Positions 54,648 to 61,810 of a stretch of DNA of 64,000 nt are shown here, one piece after another. Origin of the DNA: Leptospira sp. WS4.C2. GTDB lineage: Bacteria; Spirochaetota; Leptospiria; Leptospirales; Leptospiraceae. The position numbers and the translations under genes are program-made. Location: positions 2,814,501-2,878,500 of the forward strand of contig NZ_CP162139.1 of NCBI RefSeq assembly GCF_040833985.1, written 5' to 3'. The notes under the pieces were generated by a model that saw only the letters and a list, made by a program, of their open reading frames with translations, was not told where the DNA came from and did not search any database. Every line of letters begins with the position of its first letter. The first letter of the stretch is position 1.

Positions 54648-55688
54648 TTAAGGTAGGACGTAAATTCCCACACGGTCATTGTATAAACTTCCAATATATA
54701 ATTGTCTTTTCTTCTCTAAAACACTTGTCACCTCTTTTAAGTGCTCACCCGTAGGGTCTTGCAAAGTCATAAGTACTTTGCCATTGTTATCTACTTTGAG
54801 TGCATACCCATAAGGTTCAGCCTTAGGCCAAAGAAATTTAGGAAGAAAGGAAATCATTCTTTTGACAACTGGAGACGGGTGCATGTGATCCATTCGATCA
54901 TTTCTTACGGTAAACAATGCAACCCAAAAGTCTCCATTCTCGTTTCGAGTGATATTATCAGGAAAACCAGGTAGATTTTCAATGAGAGTTTCTTTAGTTC
55001 CTTTTTTAGGACCCTTTAACCAAAGTTTAGTGATTTTATATCGATAGGTTTCATTCACAAGAAGGAAGTCTTCGTTCTTAGACAACGCAATTCCATTGGC
55101 GAAGTACAATCCGTCCAAAAGTAATTCTGTCACTTTAGTCTTAGGATCATAAACAAAAACTCGTCCGTAAGGTTTTGCTTCCAAAAGATCATAAAGGTAT
55201 TCTTTTTGTTCATAGATAGACGCATCAGAAAAATAGATTTTTCCATCTTGAGCAATATCTAAATCATCTGTAAATTTGAAGGGTTTTCCTTGGTATTCCG
55301 AAACTAGGACTGTCAACTTTCCCGATCGATCCATGGAAAGAAGTCCACGGTAAGCATCTGCAATGATTAGATTTCCAAGTTTATCAAACTGAATCCCCAA
55401 TGGTCGGCCAGAAGTATTGGCAATAGGTTTGATCTCTCCCTTTAGAGTGATCCTTATGATTCGACCTTCTTTGTCTCCGCCATAAATATTACCATCTGAA
55501 TCAACATCCAGGGATTCTAAACCCTTAACCTTACCGATAGCTAACAAAATTGTTTTTTGTAGTTCGGTGTTAGGTGCATAAATTCCGACTGATTCCGGTT
55601 TGATTGGTGGCTCATAGGCAACTGGAGCAAATGTGCGACAAGAAAAAAAGATTGAAAAAACAAATAGGTAAGTTACTGGATATTTCAT
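54648..55688 (-). CDS. SMP-30/strictosidine-synthase-like lipoprotein
   Basis: The product is 346 residues from ATG 55688, which overlaps the acyltransferase stop (ATGA). A lipoprotein signal (KYPVTYLFVFSIFFSCRTF) is visible, with the cysteine at about residue 17. The remainder is a six-bladed beta-propeller of the SMP-30/gluconolactonase/strictosidine synthase group (GLESLDVDSDGNIYGGDKEG, DDLDIAQDGKIYFSDAS, FANGIALSKNEDFLLVNET, LPGFPDNITRNENGDFWVAL). These proteins are Ca-dependent hydrolases or lactonases; the substrate here is unknown. It is the last gene of the right-hand run. Confidence 0.85.
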   Translation of the reverse strand: MKYPVTYLFVFSIFFSCRTFAPVAYEPPIKPESVGIYAPNTELQKTILLAIGKVKGLESLDVDSDGNIYGGDKEGRIIRITLKGEIKPIANTSGRPLGIQFDKLGNLIIADAYRGLLSMDRSGKLTVLVSEYQGKPFKFTDDLDIAQDGKIYFSDASIYEQKEYLYDLLEAKPYGRVFVYDPKTKVTELLLDGLYFANGIALSKNEDFLLVNETYRYKITKLWLKGPKKGTKETLIENLPGFPDNITRNENGDFWVALFTVRNDRMDHMHPSPVVKRMISFLPKFLWPKAEPYGYALKVDNNGKVLMTLQDPTGEHLKEVTSVLEKKRQLYIGSLYNDRVGIYVLP

Positions 55689-56563
55689 TTTGGTTGTTTC
55701 TCCCTTTCTATCAAAGCGTCTTTCATCGCCCATCGTTCGTCTACCCACCGTTTCATTTTCTTTGACATAGGTGCAAATTGTTCGTTTTCTTCGATAGGAA
55801 CTTGGGATGCAGGAATTACATCCACAAACACTTTTAACTTTCGAATTTTCCCTCGCATCAAATCCAAGAAACTTGGGTTTTCTGTAGGGTAAACAATCGT
55901 TAAATCGATAAAAGCATCAAGCGAATTCTTAAGTGCTGTAGACACAACAGAGATACCACCACTGTGGGGGCGAAGTAAATGTTGGTAGGGATTTTTCTTT
56001 AGTAGTTTTTGTACACGTTCAGGAGTCCTTCTGTGACCCTCAAGAAAGTTTAAAATAGAAAAAGGCATTCCAACAAATTTCTCACAAACCTTTTTTACGT
56101 TTTCTAAATCTTTGGTAGCAAGTTCTGGATTTTTTTTCAGTTGTTCCCGACTGCTTCTTTTTACAAATGGAAAATCTAAAGCTAACCACGCATGTCCAAG
56201 AATTGGCACATACTTTAACGAATCTTTGATGAAAAACCGGATGAGTGGAATTTTCCGATTTAACACAGATTGAATGATGTAGATATCAGACCAAGATTGG
56301 TGGTTACAGATAATCATATATTTCCCATCTTGTTTCAGATCTTTATAACTATCTCCAACAACTTCAAATTGAACACCAAACAACATTCGAGAAATCCGAT
56401 AGTTATTTTCGATCCAGGTTTCTCCTACCTTAAGAAGTAATCGATCACCAAACCGTCTAACCGAACCGGTTGTCACCAACTTCCAAATGTATAGCGGATA
56501 CATTGTTGGTATGATCGATAATAAATTCAAAAGAAACAAAATATAAGCAATGATTAAACCCAA
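55685..56563 (-). CDS. PlsC-like 1-acylglycerol-3-phosphate acyltransferase
   Basis: The product is 292 residues with an N-terminal hydrophobic helix. The acyltransferase motifs are NHQSWSDIY (NHx4D; catalytic His-Asp), the substrate-binding FLEGHRRTPE (variant of the EGTR block) and LDAFIDLTIVYP. It belongs to the PlsC-superfamily branch resembling YihG/lysocardiolipin-type acyltransferases. It transfers a fatty acyl chain to a lysophospholipid at the inner membrane. It lies 14 bp after the CNB/SpoIIE gene and overlaps the beta-propeller gene by 4 bp, so the lipid enzyme is linked to the signalling run. Confidence 0.87.
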   Translation of the reverse strand: MGLIIAYILFLLNLLSIIPTMYPLYIWKLVTTGSVRRFGDRLLLKVGETWIENNYRISRMLFGVQFEVVGDSYKDLKQDGKYMIICNHQSWSDIYIIQSVLNRKIPLIRFFIKDSLKYVPILGHAWLALDFPFVKRSSREQLKKNPELATKDLENVKKVCEKFVGMPFSILNFLEGHRRTPERVQKLLKKNPYQHLLRPHSGGISVVSTALKNSLDAFIDLTIVYPTENPSFLDLMRGKIRKLKVFVDVIPASQVPIEENEQFAPMSKKMKRWVDERWAMKDALIEREKQPK

Positions 56564-56577
56564 AGTTTATCTCCTAT

Positions 56578-57810
56578 TTAATAACTCGTACCGATTCCTA
56601 GAATCGTAACATCATCCATCATAGAGGAATCTCCTCTAAAGGAATGAAAATCATCCATTAACAAATTGATTGTATCTGTTAGATTTAGATCCAAACTCTT
56701 AGCAGATTCAAAACTGGAAAGCAATTTGGCCTCTCCGAGGAGAATTCCCCGCTCATTTTCCTGCTCTAAATATCCATCCGAAATCATAAACAAACGATCC
56801 CCAAGTCCAAAAGCCTTGGAATGGTTGGAATATTCGACATCTTTTTCAAGTCCTAACATAACTCCAGACTCAGAGAGAGGGATTATCTTATCTTTAGTAA
56901 CCACATAAGGTTCATTATGACCTGCAGAAGAATATGTTAAACTATTTTCCTCTAAATTCAAATCCACAATGACAGCGGTAAATTGATTGGATTTTTTCCC
57001 ATAACTATCAATGAAAATCTGATTGAGGGCATACAAAACATCAGCGGGGTTGGGTGCATTGTGTTTGATATGGTCATATTCTGCTTTAATGGCCATTGTG
57101 ATGAGTGCCGCCTGAACACCATGGCCAATGGCATCTGCTAAAAATAATCTGATTTTAGATTTTTCTAAACGAATGACATCAAATATATCACCACCGACTT
57201 CGGCCATTGGTTCAAAGCTAGATCCAAAATCCAAATGGGCTACATGCCTTAGTCCCAATGGTAATATATTTCTTTGAATGGTTTTAGCTGTTTCCAGGTC
57301 TTCTTGAATGATTTTTAGAGATTGGGTTAACTTTGCCGTTCTTTCTTTTACCATCTCTTCCAAGGTTTCATTCTGAAGACGAAGTTCTCTATTCTTTTGG
57401 ATTAAAACTTGATTCTCTCTTTGTTCTGCATTCCTAATTCTAGCAGTTAACAATTTAAGAAGAGTCAATGTCATTTCAGGACTTGTTTGAAGCAAACGAT
57501 TGAAATCTTCTCTTGTAAGTTCATAGAGAACTGAATTTTCTTTTGCAGATATATTTACAGTGCGAGGGGCAGAATCAATAAGAGCAATTTCGCCAAAATA
57601 ATCACCAGCAACCAGATCTCCAATCACCAATACTTCTTGTTTACTCTCATCTAAATATTTCCAAACTTCCACTGTACCCGATTCTATGAAGTAAAACGAA
57701 TCACCTAAGGAGTATTGTTGGATGATAAGAGAACCCTCAGGAAAAAGCGCACGTTTCATTTCCTTTTTTAAGAAACTTAAATCCGCTGTAGGTTTTTCCT
57801 CGGTACCCAT
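56578..57810 (-). CDS. Cyclic-nucleotide-binding SpoIIE-type phosphatase
   Basis: The product is 410 residues. A cyclic nucleotide-binding domain occupies about 10-125 (FPEGSLIIQQYSLGDSFYFI, GDYFGEIALIDSAPRTVNIS). A coiled coil follows (about 125-185, EQRENQVLIQKNRELRLQNE). The C-terminus is a PP2C-type SpoIIE/RsbU phosphatase domain (EPMAEVGGDIFDVIRLE, ADAIGHGVQAALI, ISDGYLEQENERG, DDVTILGIG). It likely dephosphorylates an anti-sigma-factor antagonist or similar target in response to cAMP. It follows the cupin gene by 7 bp. No STAS or anti-sigma partner is in the window. Confidence 0.93.
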   Translation of the reverse strand: MGTEEKPTADLSFLKKEMKRALFPEGSLIIQQYSLGDSFYFIESGTVEVWKYLDESKQEVLVIGDLVAGDYFGEIALIDSAPRTVNISAKENSVLYELTREDFNRLLQTSPEMTLTLLKLLTARIRNAEQRENQVLIQKNRELRLQNETLEEMVKERTAKLTQSLKIIQEDLETAKTIQRNILPLGLRHVAHLDFGSSFEPMAEVGGDIFDVIRLEKSKIRLFLADAIGHGVQAALITMAIKAEYDHIKHNAPNPADVLYALNQIFIDSYGKKSNQFTAVIVDLNLEENSLTYSSAGHNEPYVVTKDKIIPLSESGVMLGLEKDVEYSNHSKAFGLGDRLFMISDGYLEQENERGILLGEAKLLSSFESAKSLDLNLTDTINLLMDDFHSFRGDSSMMDDVTILGIGTSY

Positions 57811-57817
57811 ATAATTT

Positions 57818-58183
57818 TTACGTTTCTGGTTCCCGGTTGACCAGGTCTATCGAGAAGGCCGGCGAACAAATGGACCAATATTCTGCTTCATCGGAAAAAG
57901 GATTAGAATACCGCACCCTAGTTCCCTTCTCAATAAGAAGGGACTCACAAGCAGAAAGAATGACAACTTTCCCATCTACCTCAATTTGTTTTTTACCGCG
58001 AACCATCAATGTCCACTCATCAAAGTTAGGTGTCTGAAAAGGTTCCCCCCAACCGGCCGGTGCTACCATACGAGCAATAGAAATATCGGAACTCCCAGTG
58101 GAAGGTATCCCAAAATGTTCATCAATGGTTTTTCCACCTGGAACAGGAATCTGCATTGGATTAGTTTGGTGTTTAAAACCCAT
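57818..58183 (-). CDS. Cupin-fold protein
   Basis: The product is 121 residues with a small beta-barrel: GEPFQTPNFDEWTLMVRGKK (E as possible metal ligand), then QIEVDGKVVILSACESLLIE and RYSNPFSDEAEYWSICSPAF. A full set of cupin metal histidines is not visible, so it may bind a ligand without metal catalysis. The start ATG 58183 is 3 bp after the SDR stop. Cotranscription with SDR and the phosphatase is near certain. Function unknown. Confidence 0.75.
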   Translation of the reverse strand: MGFKHQTNPMQIPVPGGKTIDEHFGIPSTGSSDISIARMVAPAGWGEPFQTPNFDEWTLMVRGKKQIEVDGKVVILSACESLLIEKGTRVRYSNPFSDEAEYWSICSPAFSIDLVNREPET

Positions 58184-58186
58184 ACA

Positions 58187-59044
58187 CTAAAAACCAGGGA
58201 ATTTGAAACTAAACTTATGTTTCAGAAGTTCTTCTGTAAAGGACCAAAGATTTCTTCTGGCTCCTACATCATACGAAGGTTCCGAACTTTTTTGAATTGC
58301 CTTTTTTACAAAATATTTTCCAGAGACATCTGTTACAGATGGATCCGTAGAAAGAAAAATTGAAGTTTCAGCACCTTTTTCTTCGGAAATAGCAAACATA
58401 TTTTGGGCAAATGTCAAAAGAACTTTCGCCAAACCATCGTTATTTTGACCAAATTTTGTTTTTACAAATCCTGGATGTAAACAATTGACAGTAATTTTTG
58501 TTTGATTTAAACGTTCAGCAAGTTCATAGGTAAAATAAATATTCATAAGCTTGGATCGTTGGTATTGTTTCCAACCGGAATAATTTTTTTCACCTAACAA
58601 ATCATTGAAATCCAAGGAAACTCCCATATGTGCCCGAGATGCAACATTAACTATTCGCGCTTCACCAGCTTTTTTTAAAGAAGGAAGTAAACCAAGTGTC
58701 AGAATAAAATAGTTCAAATGGTTCAAAGCAAATGTAGATTCAATCCCTTCTTTGGTAAGAATATGTTTATCAAAATATGCGCCTGCGTTGTTAAGCAAAA
58801 CGTCAATCTTCGGATGGTTCTTTCGAATGGTTTCTGATAATGCAAAAGTTTCTTTTGCGGATGACAAATCGGCAACATAAGAATGCACCGTAGCACCTGT
58901 TACCTGCAATGAGTAAACGAGAGCCGCTAATTTGTCTGCATTACGACCAACTAAAATCAATTCTTCTTGAGTTTTGGCAAAGGAATGCGCACATATCCTT
59001 CCGATTCCGTCTGTAGCACCAGTAACAACGATTGTTTTTTTCAC
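58187..59044 (-). CDS. Short-chain dehydrogenase/reductase
   Basis: The product is 285 residues. The classical SDR motifs are present: TGATDGIGRICAHSFA (TGxxxGIG), NNAGAYF, IVNVASRAH (catalytic Ser region), and YQRSKLMNIYFTYEL (YxxxK active site). N-terminal sequence suggests NADP(H) preference is undetermined. The pattern resembles the retinol dehydrogenase/WWOX-like subgroup. Its ATG overlaps the histidine kinase stop by 4 bp. Substrate unknown. Confidence 0.9.
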   Translation of the reverse strand: MKKTIVVTGATDGIGRICAHSFAKTQEELILVGRNADKLAALVYSLQVTGATVHSYVADLSSAKETFALSETIRKNHPKIDVLLNNAGAYFDKHILTKEGIESTFALNHLNYFILTLGLLPSLKKAGEARIVNVASRAHMGVSLDFNDLLGEKNYSGWKQYQRSKLMNIYFTYELAERLNQTKITVNCLHPGFVKTKFGQNNDGLAKVLLTFAQNMFAISEEKGAETSIFLSTDPSVTDVSGKYFVKKAIQKSSEPSYDVGARRNLWSFTEELLKHKFSFKFPGF

Positions 59045-60822
59045 GAAATGATCTCCTCTTTCATCTTTTTAGGAATGGTAAAAACGAATCTGGAACCTGA
59101 GACCCCATCACTATCTGCAAAGAGATTCCCTCCATTTACAGAGACAAACTCATGACAAAGTAAAAGTCCAATCCCGTTTCCCGTTTCCCCCATAGTACCA
59201 GTGGACTTTATCACTTCCCCCACTTTGAATAATTTATCGAGTATTGCCTTAGACATACCCACACCCGAGTCAATAACAGAAACTTGCCAGTCCTCACCGA
59301 CATCCGAAGCTTTGATGAGTATTTTGCCATCATTATGACTAAACTTAAGCGCATTCGAAACCAAATTTCGGACTACAGTAATGATCATCCGATCATCACA
59401 AAAGACCATAGCATGAGAAGGGATTTCCACTTCTAAACTGATACCTTTATTGGAAGCACTTAAAACAAATAATTCCAAACACTCTCTTACAATGTTATCC
59501 AACCGATAGTAATGAGGACGGAATTCCTCCTGTCCACGTTGCAATTTAGACCACTCTAAAAGATTTTCTAACAATGAAAAAACAGATTCTGTTGCATCAA
59601 CCAGCGACTGGGTCATCCCAGCAAGTGCATCCTCTTTTTTTTTCATGTCCTCATTCAATACTTTGAGTAACATTTTGATGCCAGCAAGTGGTCCACGTAA
59701 GTCATGAGAAATAATAGATAAAAAACGATCTTTAGTTCCATTGGCAACCATCAACTCACGATTGACGTTGGACATTTGTTTCTCTAAATTTCTTTGTTCC
59801 GTGCTATCTCGAAAAACAAGAACCATCCCGATTTTTTTACGATTGGCATCTCTGATTTGTTTTGCTGTTACTTCCCAATATTTATCATCTTTTTCCCAAA
59901 TCCATTTAGTGAGTGTTCGTTTATCAGATAGATGGTCGAGTTTTGAGATGATCCCAGGAGCGGAAGAAAAAAAATATTTATAGGAAAGTAAGGTGGAATT
60001 CTTAGAGGCAGCACAAAACAAATGTTCTGCAGCCATATTCCAATCTACGATTCTATTATTAAAATCTAAAATTACAACTGCTTCATCTAACTCATCGACA
60101 ATTTCCCCTCGAACCAAGGGTACTAAATCAAACATTCGATAGTAACCGATAGCAAAAAAAATAAGGATCACTTGCATTGTGCTCATAACTGCAGTGACAT
60201 TTAGACCAGGCAATGGCCTTACACCTAACTTATGTAAAATTGCCGTAACCCATATAAATAAATATGAAATAAGGATTAATAAATATCTTCGTCTTTCAGT
60301 GGATTTCGAAATGAAAATTCCTTTGATCAACAAGTAACCGACGAAAACAGACCAAAAAAAAGAAAGAAAATAAGAAACAAAAAATCCGCTAGTATTTGTA
60401 ACTTGGATCCATTGAATCCGACCGTCGATATTGACTAGATAAGTATCTAACGTTAATGTTTTAAAAATTGGATCGAGAACACAAACTGCTAATGTCAGTA
60501 GAGGTTGGATTGTAAGTAATACCCAAAATCTTTTAGTTAACAAATGTTTGTTTTGAGTAAACTCTAAAGAAACAAGAACCATTCCCAAATTGGCAATGGA
60601 TACTCCAATATATAACAAAGCTACAAAGGTCCTGTGTAAACCAGGACTAATATAAATAAAATCAAGGCCATAAAATCCGGTCCACATCATCGAACCGAAA
60701 ACTAAGACTAATAAATATTTAACAAGATCTAGACGGAAAGATTTTAGAACGAATAGCCCCAATACAAGATTGAAGCCGAATGCAAGAAATAAAAGTAAGC
60801 TATATGGATGAAATTGCCACAA
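59041..60822 (-). CDS. 7TM-PAS sensor histidine kinase
   Basis: The product is 593 residues. The N-terminal 225 residues have about seven membrane helices without a large periplasmic domain (YSLLLFLAFGFNLVLGLFV, LVLVFGSMMWTGFYGLDFIY, FVSYFLSFFWSVFVGYLLI). A PAS domain follows (about 240-340, LDEAVVILDFNNRIVDWNMA). The HisKA box is SIISHDLRGPLAGIKMLL; HATPase boxes are NLVSNALKFSHNDG, VIDSGVGMSKA and GNGIGLLLCHEF. The upstream bactofilin gene ends 1 bp before it. The phosphate acceptor partner is unknown. Confidence 0.92.
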   Translation of the reverse strand: MWQFHPYSLLLFLAFGFNLVLGLFVLKSFRLDLVKYLLVLVFGSMMWTGFYGLDFIYISPGLHRTFVALLYIGVSIANLGMVLVSLEFTQNKHLLTKRFWVLLTIQPLLTLAVCVLDPIFKTLTLDTYLVNIDGRIQWIQVTNTSGFFVSYFLSFFWSVFVGYLLIKGIFISKSTERRRYLLILISYLFIWVTAILHKLGVRPLPGLNVTAVMSTMQVILIFFAIGYYRMFDLVPLVRGEIVDELDEAVVILDFNNRIVDWNMAAEHLFCAASKNSTLLSYKYFFSSAPGIISKLDHLSDKRTLTKWIWEKDDKYWEVTAKQIRDANRKKIGMVLVFRDSTEQRNLEKQMSNVNRELMVANGTKDRFLSIISHDLRGPLAGIKMLLKVLNEDMKKKEDALAGMTQSLVDATESVFSLLENLLEWSKLQRGQEEFRPHYYRLDNIVRECLELFVLSASNKGISLEVEIPSHAMVFCDDRMIITVVRNLVSNALKFSHNDGKILIKASDVGEDWQVSVIDSGVGMSKAILDKLFKVGEVIKSTGTMGETGNGIGLLLCHEFVSVNGGNLFADSDGVSGSRFVFTIPKKMKEEIIS

Positions 60823-60823
60823 A

Positions 60824-61192
60824 CTAAGTCTCGTCGCTGCTTAGCATTTCACAATTTCCGTCAAAAACAACGCCGTCTGCTATTTGAAGTTTCGCTGTTC
60901 GAATGTTCCCCTGGACCTTTCCTGTAGATAACATTTCTAATCTTTGCGTGGCAGTTACGTTCCCGACGATGGTTCCACCGACAACAACAGTCCCAGCTTT
61001 AATGTTTGCTTTGACTCTTGCACCTTCGCTGATCACTAGATAACCATCGGAGATGATTTCTCCGGTGAAATCACCAGATATCTGTAAAGGTTTTTTGAAA
61101 GCTAACGTTCCGCTAAATGCTGTTTCTTTTCCGAGAATTGTGGCAATGACTCCGTGTTCGGTGATGGTTGTTTGCATTTCTTTTTTTGACAT
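60824..61192 (-). CDS. Bactofilin-family cytoskeletal protein
   Basis: The product is 122 residues, the compact polymer-forming DUF583 type. The core right-handed beta-helix shows the typical pattern (ETAFSGTLAFKKPLQISGDF, TGEIISDGYLVISEGARVKA, NIKAGTVVVGGTIVGNVTAT, RLEMLSTGKVQGNIRTAKLQ). Bactofilins self-assemble into filaments at the inner membrane and can scaffold cell-wall or signalling proteins. It is 1 bp from the histidine kinase and 5 bp after the small TPR-like gene, suggesting coupling of a membrane scaffold to the signalling genes. Confidence 0.92.
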   Translation of the reverse strand: MSKKEMQTTITEHGVIATILGKETAFSGTLAFKKPLQISGDFTGEIISDGYLVISEGARVKANIKAGTVVVGGTIVGNVTATQRLEMLSTGKVQGNIRTAKLQIADGVVFDGNCEMLSSDET

Positions 61193-61197
61193 AGTTC

Positions 61198-61422
61198 CTA
61201 TTTTGTTTTCATATTATATACCCCGTCCCAATCGTCTGGAGGGGGATCTGCGATATAATCATCACATCGTTCAATGTATAGTTTTGAGGGGCCGTCTTGC
61301 GGGTGAATCGCTAATCCTTTTTTGAACTCTTCTTTTGCTTCTGCAAACTTTCGCGATTTGTATAACGAAAGGGCATGGTTGTAATGAACCAATACTGCCT
61401 TCATTTTATCACTAATGATCAT
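61198..61422 (-). CDS. Free-standing TPR-like tail domain of adenylate-cyclase type
   Basis: The product is 74 residues. A TPR-like helical pair (HYNHALSLYKSRKFAEAKEE) is followed by AIHPQDGPSKLYIERCDDYI and then PPPDDWDGVYNMKTK. From family knowledge this P-x-D-x-PSxxYxxRC ... PPPxDWDGV pattern is the C-terminal extension of many bacterial class III adenylate cyclases. Here it is a separate gene. Its ATG overlaps the acpS stop by 4 bp. No cyclase domain is fused; the nearest cyclase is at 17387. An adaptor role for cyclase or bactofilin regulation is a guess. Confidence 0.65.
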   Translation of the reverse strand: MIISDKMKAVLVHYNHALSLYKSRKFAEAKEEFKKGLAIHPQDGPSKLYIERCDDYIADPPPDDWDGVYNMKTK

Positions 61423-61802
61423 TTGGGCTCCTTATAGAAAATGACAACGGCTGTAGCGTAATGGTCAGCATGGCTGATGGATACGGTACTCTTCGTAAAT
61501 CCTTTCTCACGGAAAAACTTCTCAGTTTTCCCATGGATGACTAGCGTTTTTTTACCAAAATTTGTGCCTGCAAGTTCAATCTCCCGCATATCAGCAACTT
61601 CGCCTGGATTAAGGTTTAGGGCCTTAATTACAGCTTCTTTACAGGCAAATCGGCCAGCCAGAAAAGGAACAGGGTCTTTGTGTTTGTGGCAGTATTCCAC
61701 TTCCTCATCTGTAAAAACTCGCTTCAGGAACCTATCTCCGTGTTTTTCTAATAGTTCACGAATTCTTTGGTTTTCAACGATGTCGTTCCCGACGGATAAC
61801 AT
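61419..61802 (-). CDS. acpS: Holo-[acyl-carrier-protein] synthase
   Basis: It transfers 4'-phosphopantetheine from CoA to apo-ACP, activating fatty acid synthesis. The 127-residue AcpS-type trimeric phosphopantetheinyl transferase has SVGNDIVENQRIREL (Mg-binding Asp), FLKRVFTDEEVEYC and LAGRFACKEAVIKAL (Glu and Lys), and ends with VSISHADHYATAVV. Length and motifs are canonical. It lies 8 bp after the GAF-SpoIIE gene. Confidence 0.95.
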   Translation of the reverse strand: MLSVGNDIVENQRIRELLEKHGDRFLKRVFTDEEVEYCHKHKDPVPFLAGRFACKEAVIKALNLNPGEVADMREIELAGTNFGKKTLVIHGKTEKFFREKGFTKSTVSISHADHYATAVVIFYKEPK

Positions 61803-61810
61803 AAGATGAT

